DNA of 64,000 bases, taken from Pezicula radicicola (lineage: Eukaryota > Ascomycota > Leotiomycetes > Helotiales > Dermateaceae). The position numbers and the translations under genes are program-made. The notes beneath the pieces are model-generated. The model did not search any database, was not told the DNA's origin, and worked only from the letters and a program-made list of their open reading frames with translations. The stretch covers positions 174,653 through 238,652 of the forward strand of contig PDUO01000064.1 in NCBI GenBank assembly GCA_003008705.1. Direction: 5' to 3'. Positions within the stretch are counted from its first letter, which is position 1. Each line of letters opens with the position of its first letter. Below, piece after piece: positions 44,440-55,856 of the stretch.

Positions 44440-44925
44440 GTCCGGACGGGCCCGCAGCCGTCTTTTTTGGCCGACAACCAGATTTGTACTGTTCTAAAAG
44501 ACGGCAACAAAAATACGAATTAACAGATCAAGCCTTGACTTCCAACGGCCAACCAGAGACAGATTCAGCTGGTGAACATGCCAGCTTTGGCGACAATGTA
44601 AGCCCAGTTGGAGTTACTCGGAAGCATGTTGATTTTCAAGGGCTAATCATCCCTGGCAGTACCCAGCGGAAGAAGATAATGGGAAGATGCTATACTAGTC
44701 GCCGATGGACAATATCCCGTATTTTTAGGACAATGGGGTTGACTATTACAGCGGTGGGCCTGATGACCTGGGACTCACCACTATGGTTAATCCTCCGCCT
44801 CCAGATACCTTTGTTGCGCCATGTACAACGACCATCTGCCCAGCTGCGTTTACTGATACAGAAACGCTTCCAGGAGGAGCACTAGGAGGAACAGGGTATC
44901 CTGATTTAGGCACTTGTAAGTAACC
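44440..44925 (+). pseudogene. Eroded coding segment, secreted-protein-like
   Basis: On the plus strand an open frame (44484-44885) reads DSAGEHASFGDNVSPVG and KHVDFQGLIIPGST. In a second frame one reads DAILVADGQYPVFLGQWG, and in a third DYYSGGPDDLGLTTMVNPPP, TFVAPCTTTICPAAFTDTE and GGTGYPDLGTC before a GTAAGT. The three pieces follow one another with frame changes near 44690 and 44740, so this looks like a frameshifted gene remnant. I cannot name the family. Confidence 0.35.
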
Positions 44926-46973
44926 CGTGAGAAAGTCCCTTATTTACTACCCAGCCATCCGTCACTTTCCTAAATTAGGCGTCAACTGACGAAACTCTCA
45001 ATTAGTAATAGACAAATTGACGCCATATTCTTCGACTTTCTATCACGAACCTTTCCATCTCGTTAACGAGAATGCTGACACCAATGATGATTTCAGTTCG
45101 TCCTAACGGGTATAGAAGTTTTGTTGAGACATGACTGGCTTCGTTGTAGTGGACCTCAATGGCATGCCTGTGTGTGCAAGAGATGGGTCAATAACTGCTG
45201 AGGACGAGGATGGCAATCGCTCACACTGAGCTATCGAAGGCTCCAGAGACATACTTGCTGTATTCGTTGGCGTGCCGATACTCTTTGGTACAATAGCAGC
45301 AAGGCCCCAGGCTTAGCTTTGCGAGGGGTGCAACAGCATGGGTGTAATTTCGAATAGCTACGTTTATGCAAGGGAGATTGTTTGTCTGAAAGAATTCGGT
45401 GCGTTGATAGAGGGAGTGTCCGGCTTTAGTAATTTGACAAATACACGTCGGTGACATTCTCGATGCGTATAATAGTTCGATACCCCGGACCTTATGCTTC
45501 TGGACGTGTTGAACTTGCGCCCGGCTGATCTACGCCCATAAATCTTTCCGCATTGAAAATCGACACTTGCTGCCTATCATTCCCACTGAAGAACTAAGCA
45601 GGCCTGCCACGGAGTACACCACCGAGTGACAGAAATAGTACTATTTCCTCGGGCTAGTTATACTGCAGGAAGAATGATGTCCTCAGAAGTCGTTGGGATG
45701 GGCTTGCATAGCCAGTGTTCTTCTACAAAATCCATTGCTCCCACGTCTCGCATCTGCGTCCACCAGCGTTCAAGATGACTCCAGTTCTTCCGCCTTGGAC
45801 CCGCTTGGCTATTCTTTCCATCTGCTTCTTTCTCCAGGCTTGTCCAATGATGGTACCAAGCTAGGACATTCATATCGACATCACCTCTTGTTTCTTGGCC
45901 TAGCTGCTACCCACGTCCACAGAGCGCAGGCTATCCAGGGTCGACTTTTCCTTTCCTTCTGGTACGGCCATTTGCAGTTGTTTCTCTTCACAACATAGAG
46001 GAACCGCCGGCAGCATGGATAAGGTGACTTTTGGACGCTATATTTTGCTGTTCCGCTGTTACTGGAGTATGAAAATAACCCTCGTGATAGCAGGGCTCGA
46101 TTGACCAACAGGCTTTCGGCGCATGATACTCGTTGAAAATGCGACATCGAAAGTCAGTGGTCTCCCTAGAATAGAAATGCCTTCGATATAGGAAACATAA
46201 TCGGCAGAACTCCGAAATTCATCAAGCAGGACACAATATTTCCACTCTGTGCATATCTTCAGCTAACAAACATCTTCTACATCCTAGTCCCAAGAAGTAC
46301 GAGCCCACTGAAAATCAAGAGAGGAAAGCATCACCAGAAACAAGTAGAACAGTCTCTGGCCGTTCAATGATGTGGCCCAAGAAAGTGCCTGGAATGCTGA
46401 AGCTCCCCATAGTGGTCGAAGTATCTCTGTTCACTTGGTCGCAGTCTTGAAGTCTATCGCTTGAGCGTGGAAAATCTGTGAGACGTCCTCTTCAACGGCG
46501 ACTTAAAACTCCGTAAAGATCGTAATGTACTCAGGTTGTGTCATAGTAGAGGATCTGCTGGACATGATTTGAAGTCAAAAGCTCACGGTTTGGTTGGTGG
46601 TTTGTGGTGATGTTGATGAGTGGTTGGATGGTGTGCCAATGAAATTGTATCTCACCTCAGATGCCGCCTGAACCATCAGGCCCAAACGGTTTCAAAATGT
46701 TACGGACAGACAGGAGGCATTTGCTTATTAGGAACTAGATTTGGAGGACAGTCTCATATGGTTAGACACTTAACACTTTTATAACGTCTGCATGTATTTA
46801 GATTAATACTGCTACTTATCGTTGTCTGCCATTATTATTAAAGAGAAGAGTTTCCAGGAACTGCCTGTCAACAAGTTCGCCAAGCGAGCGCAACCCCACG
46901 TTCGCCCGACGGTCAACTCACCCCTCCAATTCAATCTTCCAGGTTCATTGATTGACCACAAAACCTCCTAACC
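44926..46973. other. Gene-free stretch before coactosin
   Basis: About 2 kb with no supported gene. Open frames at 45221-45457, 45658-45873 and 45881-46147 (minus) show no conserved features. The last 100 bp before 46974 form the coactosin leader. Confidence 0.45.
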
Positions 46974-47567
46974 ATGTGTACGTTATCCCCCCCGAGAGTT
47001 GTGCTACACACCTATGATGAACTGTCCCTGGAGCCGGTGATTTGGTTCCGCAGGTGAATCCTGTCTCAGTCCTCATATCCTGTTTTCCCTTGAAAATGGC
47101 AAGTAATACTAACCCCGGGAACCCGCATAGCAGGAGCCAACTCCCCAGAGATTCTCGCCGCCTACGATGCTGTCCGTTCTGACAAGGACGAGACTAATTG
47201 GCTCATAATTTCCTACGCCGCTGCCTCGGGCGATGCGCTGACCCTGACATCGACTGGCACAGGCGGTCTCGACGAACTGAAGGGAAAGCTCGATGAATCG
47301 CAAGCGCAATACGCCTACGTTCGAGTAGAATATGCCAACGATACCGAGAGTAAACGGGTGAAGTTTGCGCTTATCATCTGGATCGGCGAGGGTACGAAGG
47401 TTATGCGCAAGGCGAGAGTCAGTATTCAGAGTGGAGAGGTGAAGAAGGTTCTGAGCCACCACAGCATCCAGGTTGATGCACGGGACAAAGGCGACTTGGA
47501 TGAGAAGGACATTGTGATCAGACTGAGGAAGGCTGGTGGTGCTGACTACAATGGAGGACGAGGGTAG
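46974..47567 (+). CDS. Coactosin-like actin-binding protein (ADF-H domain)
   Basis: Coactosin binds filamentous actin and counters capping in the cytoplasm. The ATG at 46974 is followed by a single T and then a GTACGT donor, so the first coding segment is 4 nt. The acceptor is GCATAG before 47131, preceded by a TACTAAC branch site at about 47106-47112. Exon 2 (47131-47567) completes TCA and gives MSGANSPEILAAYDAVRSD, ETNWLIISYAAASGDALTL and QAQYAYVRVEYANDTESKR. VKFALIIWIGEGTKVMRKAR is the actin-binding helix region, and QVDARDKGDLDEKDIVIRL and GGADYNGGRG follow. Total length is 146 residues, normal for coactosin. The start call depends on the long 153-nt intron, but the resulting MSG start matches what the family shows. 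Confidence 0.9.
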
Positions 47568-48120
47568 AGCTCTCAGGAAAAGTAGACGGAGTTGCATTGG
47601 GTTGGCATTTTGCATAGAGGCTTGATACTTTGGAGCATTGGGACAGCAGAACAGGACAAGAGGCCTCACGTACGTGTTGTCCACCATACTACAGCATCAT
47701 TTATTGTCTTCTCGGCCAATGTTCTTTTTATTTGCTGTCTCCTTACCTGGATAGGTTCAAACTCTCAAGTCCTAAGATCACGGCTCTTTGAGCAGTACCT
47801 AGCTCTGCACTTGTCAGTCACACAAGCAGCACAAGTTATTCCATGCGCACATCAATATGTTACTTCTGTCAGGTTTTGCTTAACTAGCCTGCCACCCCTG
47901 CGTACAAGAAGAAATACAAGGATCAGTGTCCCTGGCTCTCCTATATGCACGAAATCTGCACCTAGGCCAGTCACAGAGTCAGCCCACCAATTAAAATGGC
48001 CAATTGATTCCCTTGGCTCCCTTGAATTGACCAGCATTCGGCACATATTTACAGAGTACAAAGTCCTTCCCCGTAATGGCTTTTCAATTTTTGATTTATT
48101 CTTCAGCTAAGTAGGTAGAT
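47568..48120. other. Intergenic region
   Basis: 553 bp holding the coactosin 3' end and the promoter of the hydrolase. Nothing else is seen. Confidence 0.5.
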
Positions 48121-49344
48121 ATGAATCCTTCAACAATGCAGTTACTCTATGCAGCAGTATTGCTCCTCCTCGCGAGACTGGTTTCGGCGGCGGAGACCGG
48201 TGCCGTACGAGAATACTTCTATACAGGCGGCAATTATATTAACACTCCCTCTGGCCATCTGTTCGCCAACCAGATGTACGTAGAGAGACTCACGCCAGCG
48301 AACGGTACAAGCAAGCCATATCCTCTCGTTTTCATTCATGGTCAAGGGCAGACTGGAACGGTTGGCTCCCCTGCAAATATTTCTTCAGACCATCTCTGAC
48401 CCCACTATAGAATTGGTTAAACAAGCCTGATGGCACCAAAGGATGGGCATCGCGGTTTCTGGATCTTGGATATGAAATCTACATAATAGACCAGACTGCA
48501 CGTGGTCGGTCAGCCTGGTGGCCCAACAGCAATATAACACTTTCTACCTACCCTGCAGAAACCATTCAGCAGCGTTTTACTGCCACCCAACTTTATAACC
48601 TGTGGCCACAGGCCCATCTTCACACCCAATGGCCTGGAGTAAGTCTACTTCTCCCATGACTTTCCCCTACTTACCCAATCCTTCAAGAACGGCACGATGG
48701 GTGACCCCATATTTGATACCTACTACTCCTCAAACGTCCAATTCGTAGCCTCAGCCACCACCCAAGAAACCAACATGCAAGCAGCAGGCACCGCATTCCT
48801 AGACTTGCTTCCCAGCCCCGTAATCCTAATATCACATTCTCAAGGAGGCTTATACCCTTGGCTATGGGCCGACGCCCGACCAGAAAAAATAAAAGCAATA
48901 ATCAGTATCGAACCAAGCGGGCCCCCATTCCAAGACACAGTGTTCACAAACAACACACCAGCACGTCCATACGGCCTAACAGATATCCCCTTAACCTACA
49001 ATCCTCCAATAAACACCTCAAGTCCTACCCCCTTACAAACAACCACCATCCCACCCAACACCAATTCCTCCCTAGCAGGATGCATTCTACAAACGGAACC
49101 AGACCACCAACTAATCAATTTAAAAAACATAAGTGTTTTAGTTGAAACCGGAGAATCAAGTTATCATGCTCTTTATGATCAATGCACTGTTACTTTTTTA
49201 CAACAAGCTGGTGTCAATGCAAGTCATTTGAGATTGGAAGATATTGGCGTGTTTGGAAATGGTCATTTGCAGTTTATGGAGAGGAATAGTGATGAGATTG
49301 CTGGGGTTTTGGAGGGCTGGATTGAGGGGGTCGTTGGTCAGTGA
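48121..49344 (+). CDS. Secreted alpha/beta hydrolase
   Basis: Three exons: 48121-48360, 48411-48638 and 48688-49344, giving 1125 nt, or 374 residues. A signal peptide ([20 protein letters not shown], from the second Met at 48136) points to secretion. Hydrolase features are in order: [10 protein letters not shown] oxyanion loop near 75, [13 protein letters not shown] near 106, nucleophile elbow SHSQGG near 205 and a late [12 protein letters not shown] with the likely catalytic His near 353. A candidate Asp/Glu lies around [10 protein letters not shown]. Several N-x-S/T sites fit a secreted glycoprotein. The family resembles fungal secreted esterase-like hydrolases acting on small or lipid esters; the substrate is unknown. 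Introns are 50 and 49 nt. Confidence 0.87.
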
Positions 49345-49698
49345 GGAGTTGTAAGGTTGTCTTGGGTCTTCGTAGCTCTCTCTATGGGGATTACCAAGAT
49401 GGGCTAAGTAATTTAATATAAAAGGTATAGTGAGTAAGGACGGTAGCTTTTCAGGTGAACTTAGAGTCAAAAAATCTGCTTAGGTACGAGGGTACTTATG
49501 GATGCAAAGATCATAACCACCCAAAAGCTTCGTCGAGTTTTATATTCTAACATTTGCTTTTCATATCTAAATAAAGCCCCCTCTAACACCAATTCTTCTC
49601 CAAAGAGGAGAGTAGATTTACATCAAGAGTACAATACTATACATCAATTATGAGTCGAGTTTGTCTTCTAACGCCCGCTTTTCAAACGCCTCCGATAT
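49345..49698. other. Tail-to-tail intergenic region
   Basis: 354 bp between the hydrolase and HSP78 3' ends; nothing else is seen. Confidence 0.5.
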
Positions 49699-52300
49699 TT
49701 ACACACCAAGCGATTCCTTAGTTTCTACAATCAACCCATCCCCATTTTCATTCACCTTGACATTTGCAGTATCCCCTTTTCTAATATCACCTCTAATGAT
49801 CTTGTCCGCCAGTCCATTGCCAATTTCTTTCGAAATTAGTCTATTCAGCGGGCGCGCGCTATAGATACAAGAGTCAGTGGTGCTTTTCCTTGAAGGAGAT
49901 GGGAGAGGAATCTCCGGAGGCCAGAACCCTCAAATGATGCTAAGAAAACAACTCACCCAAATTTTGGATTATAACCTCGTTCTGCTAGCCACTGTCGAAC
50001 ACTGTCATCGACCTGGAGAGTCACTCTTCGATCGTCTAATCTTCGTTGAAGTTCGTTGAGACGTATGTCAACAATGTCTCGGAGTGCTTCTGTTGAAAGA
50101 CGCTTGAAGATAATAAATTCGTCGATACGGTTGAGGAATTCTGGGGCGTCTGTCTCGGTTAGCTTGTGTACAACTTACTTTGGAGTGAGGGCCTTACAGT
50201 TACTTGTGACAACGCTCATAACGGCCTCCTTCGTCTTCGGCGAAATGTCTCCATTTTCATCCTCGACATAAGGGTGTAATGGATCGTTGCCTACCAAAAT
50301 ATCCGCTCCAAGGTTGGACGTGAAGACAATCAAAGCATTTCTGAAATCAACTTTGTGTCCTTGACTATCCGTCAAAAACCCTTCATCTAAAACCTGCAAC
50401 AACAATGCGGATATATCTCGGTGAGCCTTCTCGAACTCATCGAAGAGTAACACCGCGTACGGCTTTCTTCGAACAGCCTCTGTAAGTTGTCCCGCATCAT
50501 CGTAACCAACGTACCCCGCGGGACTACCGATCAATCGAGATATGGTGTGTTTTTCCTGGAATTCAGACATATCGAATCTGACTACAGCGGATTCAGTTGA
50601 AAAGAGGAAGTTCGCAAGTTTCTTACATAGTTCCGTCTTACCGACTCCCGTAGGCCCCAAGAAGAAGAAGGATGCTAACGGTCTGTTCTCACCACTCAAC
50701 CCTGCACGTTGCATGCGAACAGCATTGGCAACAGCACTCACTGCTTCATTCTGCCCTTTCACTGACTCGATCAAGGTCTTCTCCATCTGGATCAACTTCT
50801 CTACATGTCCAGAAGTTAACTTAGAGACGGGAATGCCAGTAACTCGCGCGACAACAGCAGCAATATCATCTGCGGTCACGGCATCATGAATAAGGGTGTC
50901 CTCTCCAGTCTTTGGTCCAGTCTCTCCGTCTTTTGGCAATTTACTTTCGAGTGAGGGTATGATTGCATACCTCAACTCTCCAGCTCGACCAAAATTGTTC
51001 TCTCGCTGCGCTTGCTCGAGCTCGATGCGAGCTTTTTCAAGGTCTTCCTTTGTTTTCTTGATGGCCTCTATCTCAGCTCGTTCTTTCTCCCACTTCTCGG
51101 TAAGCACGGCAGCTTCTTCCTGGAATCCTTTGAGTGTTTCTTCAAGCTTTTCGCGACGCTCTTTGCTTGCAATATCGGTCTCCTTTCGTAGACTCTCGAG
51201 CTCGATCTGAATGGTCATAATTCTCTGGTCTAATTGCATGATGTCTTCGGGCTTACTTTCTTGCTGTAGCCTCAGACCACTTGCAGCTTCGTCCATCAAA
51301 TCAATGGCTTTGTCCGGCAAAAAACGATCGGTAATGTATCGATTGCTATAAGTCGCTGCTGCTACCAACGCTCCGTCTGTTATTCTTACACCATGGTGCA
51401 CTTCGTATTTCTCCTTGATGCCTCGGAGAATACTTATGGTATCTTGAATTGTTGGCTCGTTGACTAATATAGGTTGGAATCTTCTTGCAAGGGCAACATC
51501 CTTCTCGATCAATCTATATTCAGCTAGGGTCGTTGCACCACAGCATTGAAGTTCTCCTCGCGACAGTGCTGGCTTAAGCAAGTTGGAGGCATCAATACTT
51601 CCTTCGGCCTTGCCAAGGCCAAGCAATATGTGCAATTCGTCCACAAACAAGATTACTACGTTGAATCATCGAGTTAGTTTGAGCATATTAGCAAAATGAC
51701 AATGTTCAACTTACCGCTACCTTCTGCCTCTTGGACCTCTTTCAGCACTTTTTTCAATCGTTCCTCAAAGTCACCTCTAAACTTTGCTCCTGCAATGAGC
51801 TGCCCAAGGTCGAGAGTAATCACCCTTTTTTCCTTGACACTCTCTGGCACATCTCCTCTGACTATTCGTTGAGCAAGTCCTTCGATCACAGCCGTTTTTC
51901 CAGTTCCTGCATTTCCAATCAACACAGGATTGTTCTTCGTTCGGCGCGACAGGACTTGGATTGTCCGATGAATCTCTGCGTCTCTACCAATGACTGGGTC
52001 TAGCTTCCCTGCTTTTGCTCGTGCTGTCAGGTCAACTCCATACTCTTCCAAAGCTGACTTCTCTTCTCCACCGCTCATGTCCATGCGATGGGTGCCGCCT
52101 GGAGGATGGGGACGTCCGCGTCCATTGGCGTATGTACGAACCGCAGCGATAGGGAGTAAATTTTGGCATGGTAAGTTCGGTTGTCTTCGAAGAGCTGCAG
52201 CGGCAAATCTGGTTCCATTCCGAACTCCCAGTCCGAGTCTTCCTTCAGCAACGGCAGCTATACACGACCGAGCAGGTATTCGTACTTGTCTTGAGAGCAT
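49699..52300 (-). CDS. HSP78: Mitochondrial disaggregase Hsp78 (ClpB-type AAA+)
   Basis: Hsp78 pulls proteins out of aggregates in the mitochondrial matrix with mtHsp70. Exons are 52300-51715, 51655-50198, 50149-49957 and 49858-49699, giving 2397 nt, or 798 residues, in phase. A basic leader ([20 protein letters not shown]) precedes [23 protein letters not shown] module 1 has Walker A GNAGTGKT and Walker B LFVDELH. The middle coiled coil reads [23 protein letters not shown] module 2 has [20 protein letters not shown], Walker [12 protein letters not shown], the pore-loop region [14 protein letters not shown] and the sensor segment [14 protein letters not shown] across intron 2. The end is ETKESLGV. 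The Clp-N domain of cytosolic Hsp104 is absent, as expected for Hsp78. It shares a 347-bp divergent promoter region with eEF1B. Confidence 0.95.
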
Positions 52301-52647
52301 ACTTGATTGTATTAAGGTAGAATTAAAGGCTCTGGTCTAATGTACAAAGAGGTGACAAACATTTTAAGGAATAGGAGCAACAGGTTTGTAGAAATACATC
52401 ATGTTACTGCGCGGTCGAAGCATCTCGTAGCTTCGAGCGCGAAGTCTCGAGCTTTGGGTGTGTTTGTATCATAATTGGCGGGGGAGGTGCGTACTTAGTT
52501 GTCAGTTATAAACACTCCTAATTTTAGCGCGAACACATTCAGAGACGAAAAACTCCAGCCCCTCCATCTCCAACTTAACCTCACCGCGACCTACTCTACC
52601 TTTCCTCACCAAACCACCACACAAATACTCCTCCAGACACCGCGAAG
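52301..52647. promoter_or_regulatory. Divergent promoter region (HSP78 / eEF1B)
   Basis: 347 bp separate two start codons. The part near eEF1B is C/T-rich (CTCC, CCTCACC), common before strongly expressed fungal translation genes. Scattered GAA and TTC triplets near 52416-52444 are not spaced as a proper heat-shock element, so none is claimed. Confidence 0.5.
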
Positions 52648-53778
52648 ATGGGATTCACCGACCTTGTCTCAGATACCGGTCTTACGGGTAAGCACATCCT
52701 CCACGACGAGCACTCTGGCCATAACATTGAAAAAGCGACAACAATTAACATGACTCAGTACTTAACAACTTCTTGACCACTCGCTCCTACATTGTTGGGT
52801 ACGTTATACTTCCTTCTGTAGCTTGTTTTTCCGTTGTGCTTTCTCCTCTGGTTGGAGAAGTTTGTGTTGTTGTCCTCAATCTGCGCACAGCTTCAACCTC
52901 AAACACTACTACACTTCATGATGAGCAACATCGGTCCGTGTTACAGTGCGGCTTCAAGAACCTGGAGATGAAGGGCACCAGTACATATAAATGCACCTTA
53001 ATTTTCCCTTCGTGCCCTTTTGAAGTCCAAAAGTGGAACAATATCGCTGACGTGCACTTAGCTATCAACCATCCCAAGCCGACGTTGTTACATTCAAGGC
53101 TATCTCTTCTGCACCAGACGCCAAGAAGTTCCCCCACGCCGCCAGATGGTACAAGCACATTGCTTCTCACGAGGCTGATTTCGCGACCCTGCCCGGTGAC
53201 GCTTCAAAGGCCTACACAACATACGGCCCTGATGTTTCCGAGGTCACTTTGAACCCTGCAAAGGCACCAGCTGCAGAGGAGGAGGATGACGATGTAGACC
53301 TGTTTGGTAGTGATGATGAGGAGGAAGATGCTGAGGCAGCAAGAATCAGAGAAGAGCGCTTGGCAGAGTACAAGAAGAAGAAGGAAGGAAAGACTAAGCC
53401 AGCTGCCAAGTCTGTTGTAACCATGGATGTCAAGCCTTGGGGTAAGTTTATTTTCTCTTCTTGGTGATTATGACAGGATTCTGACAATTCCTCAGACGAT
53501 GAGACCGACATGAAGGCACTTGAAGAAGCCGTCCGAGGAATCGAAAAGGATGGTCTTGTCTGGGGTGCTTCCAAGCTTGTTCCAGTTGGTTTCGGTATCA
53601 AGAAGTTGCAGATCAACCTTGTCATTGAGGATGACAAGATTGGTCTTGCTGATTTGGAGGAGGAGATCGCCGAATTCGAGGACTACGTGCAGTCAACTGA
53701 TATTGTGAGTTGCAACTTTAACATTATACAAGAATTACCAACTGACCTGTCTTCCAGGCCGCCATGCAAAAGCTATAA
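52648..53778 (+). CDS. EFB1: Translation elongation factor eEF1B alpha (EF-1 beta), GDP/GTP exchange subunit
   Basis: This factor reloads eEF1A with GTP. Exons are 52648-52687, 52759-52798, 53062-53441, 53496-53704 and 53758-53778, giving 690 nt, or 229 residues. The N-terminal GST-C-like part reads [26 protein letters not shown] and [15 protein letters not shown]. An acidic linker [18 protein letters not shown] carries the usual CK2-type Ser. The C-terminal exchange domain reads [36 protein letters not shown] and QSTDIAAMQKL, with the invariant end. Intron 2 is long for this window (263 nt). Two 40-nt exons open the gene. Confidence 0.96.
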
Positions 53779-54309
53779 AGCGTCCTTCGTTCATTGCATT
53801 ATGTTCTGTTCACGCATGTTATGCATTCCTTTCAAATTTTATCATGGTCTACTGGGCCTGTAGCTGTTTTCAGACGAGAAGATAAAATGGTTTCATGATT
53901 AATAATGATATCATGCCCAGAGATAGAACTAAAATCAAAAGGTCCAAGCAGGTACTGACAATAACCTCGGAAGTGCCTTCATTCGCCGGGTGAGGATTCG
54001 AAGTCTTCCAAGTAAAGTAGCAAAGCTCCATGGCAAGTCGTTTCGCTTTCAGCAGAAGAGAAGATAGCTATTGAATGATGTGGAATTCCTATTTCAATGT
54101 TCACATAATGTATGACCGAACAGAATTGCAGCAAATGCACGACCAACAATGCCTCAGTTGAATGCTCTCCGTGAGCGCTATTATACAACCTCCTAGCCAG
54201 AAGATGTGTGTTCTGGCCTGCCCTAACCAGTTAGTTCTACCAGCTATCCGCTATTGCATTTGTCCAGATATATCCTTACATGACTTTCGACAGCATCCCA
54301 CTCCGCAGC
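53779..54309. other. Tail-to-tail intergenic region
   Basis: 531 bp between eEF1B and CUS2. No gene is recognised. Confidence 0.5.
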
Positions 54310-55528
54310 TCATGACTTCGTCTCTACTTCGCCCGGGGTATCTTCCTCCGTTTTCTTCTTCGACTTCTTAAATTGCTCCTGTCCGTCAGAAATATACGCC
54401 TCCACCGTCTGTCCTGCAAAGCTTCGACCGTTCATGACTCCTATGCAAGCCTTCGCGGCCTCAGCATTCGAAAATCTTACACTAGCTACGCCATCCTCCT
54501 CCATATCAAACAAGACTACATTTGTAACTTCACCCAACTTGCTGCATTCCTCTCTGATATCCTCCTTGATATCCAAAATTGCAGCTGGGTCCTCGGCCAA
54601 TTCATCTAGTGTGAACATGTGCTTTAGTATAACGACCTTATCCCATTTCGAGCTTGTCTCCACGACAGCTGAAGGCTCATCATCGTCCCAGTCCGCCAAT
54701 CTCGCATCGAGCTTCTGTGTTTTCTTAATGATTTTCTGCTTATCCTTCATACTCGTCTTTGGTCGTTCCTTTTCATCCGCTCCTCCTTCATTATGTTGTA
54801 CTTTCTTATAGCTCTGCTCCGCAGCCTGCACTCTCATCCTACTACCCGACTGACCAATCCGAAAATCTGTATCGTCCAACAGCATAATCGCCATATCGAC
54901 CGATGGGGCCTTGAAAAACACAACCAGAGCATCACCCTTGAAAACACCCCTCTCGTCGGTATACAGCTTAATACGAGGTTTGCCGCTATCTATTTCTTCA
55001 GCGATGACACCGCACTTTCGGGAGAAAACTTCAGCTACTTCTTCTACTGTTGCGTCAGAGGGAAGACCGGTTACGTAGACTGCTGTGTTCGCGCGGGGTG
55101 GTAGAGGGGCTTTGGATTTCTTAGGCGCTTTGACAGCTCTTCCGCCTTCCTGTAAGATCATCAGTATATAGAAAGAAGCTCTTTTCAAACTCGCCATCGG
55201 AATTGGTCAAAATTTACGTAAGGAGAAATTAACTCACATCTTCTCCATTGACATACTCCTTCTTGCGCTTCTTCTTCAAAGCCTCTACGGGTTCGCTCTC
55301 ATCTACGCCTGAGACCCTGTATGCCTTCTGTTGCTCCTCCAATAATGCTTCGTCAACTACGGGAATCCATCGCTTGATCGCATCGTCGAACTCGAACTCT
55401 GCACCATCATCATTCTCCAAAATGAACTTGTTGCTCAACTTCGAAAATGATATCCTATCGTCCGAATCGAAGTCTTTAGGGTTTGTCGGGAATGTCGAAG
55501 CCCCAGCTTCATCTTGTCTCTGCTCCAT
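54310..55528 (-). CDS. CUS2: U2 snRNP assembly factor Cus2/Tat-SF1
   Basis: Cus2/Tat-SF1 helps U2 snRNA folding and SF3b loading in the spliceosome. Exons are 55528-55238 and 55149-54310, giving 1131 nt, or 376 residues, joined in phase with a GTGAGT donor. The N-terminus holds a WIPVVDEALLEEQQKAY motif. RRM1 follows: NTAVYVTGLPSDATVEEVAE and GVFKGDALVVFFKAPSVDMA. A charged linker contains LDARLADWDDDEPSAVVE. The C-terminal UHM-type RRM reads VVILKHMFTLDELAEDPAAI, EECSKLGEVTNVVLFDMEED, GVASVRFSNAEAAKACIGVM and NGRSFAGQTVEAYISDGQE. The GRSFAGQ stands where the R-x-F loop of UHM domains lies. Domain order and linker are typical. Confidence 0.9.
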
Positions 55529-55763
55529 CGCTGGAAACTTGTTGTGAATTCTGGCGTTGTCGTTCGTGGATCTGTTTTTGAGTAAACATGGATCTTCAAT
55601 TCACAGCCTCTCAGTCTCACAGATCTGGAGAAGTCTCCCCGTCGCGACTAGACGCTGCGGCTATTTTAGCGCCAGCCAGCATCGTCATTGATGGTCTCGC
55701 TTGCTGCAGTTGGGCTGAAATGCCGAAGTCATGCCGCAGGCTTGTGATGCAAAAGAAAAATGC

Positions 55764-55770
55764 AAAAAAA
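55764..55770 (-). terminator. RNA polymerase III terminator of tRNA-iMet
   Basis: On the minus strand a run of seven T lies 14 nt after the tRNA 3' end, a standard Pol III stop. Confidence 0.8.
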
Positions 55771-55784
55771 TGAGATGCGTGCGT

Positions 55785-55856
55785 TAGCAACACCCCGTTT
55801 CGATCGGGGGACCTCCGGGTTATGAGCCCGGCGCGCTTCCGCTGCGCCATGTTGCT
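55785..55856 (-). tRNA. Initiator tRNA-Met (CAT)
   Basis: A 72-nt cloverleaf without intron. The acceptor stem AGCAACA pairs fully with TGTTGCT, the anticodon stem CCGGG/CCCGG encloses CTCATAA with anticodon CAT, and the T stem CCCCG/CGGGG encloses ATCGAAA. Initiator identity is shown by A1-T72, the GGG/CCC pairs of the anticodon stem and the A-containing T loop (ATCGAAA instead of TTCAAAT), as in yeast tRNA-iMet. It lies 257 bp upstream of CUS2 on the same strand. Confidence 0.97.

Noticed and set aside
52416..52444. Heat-shock element before HSP78
   Set aside because: GAA and TTC triplets are present but spaced irregularly; three correctly phased 5-bp units are not found.
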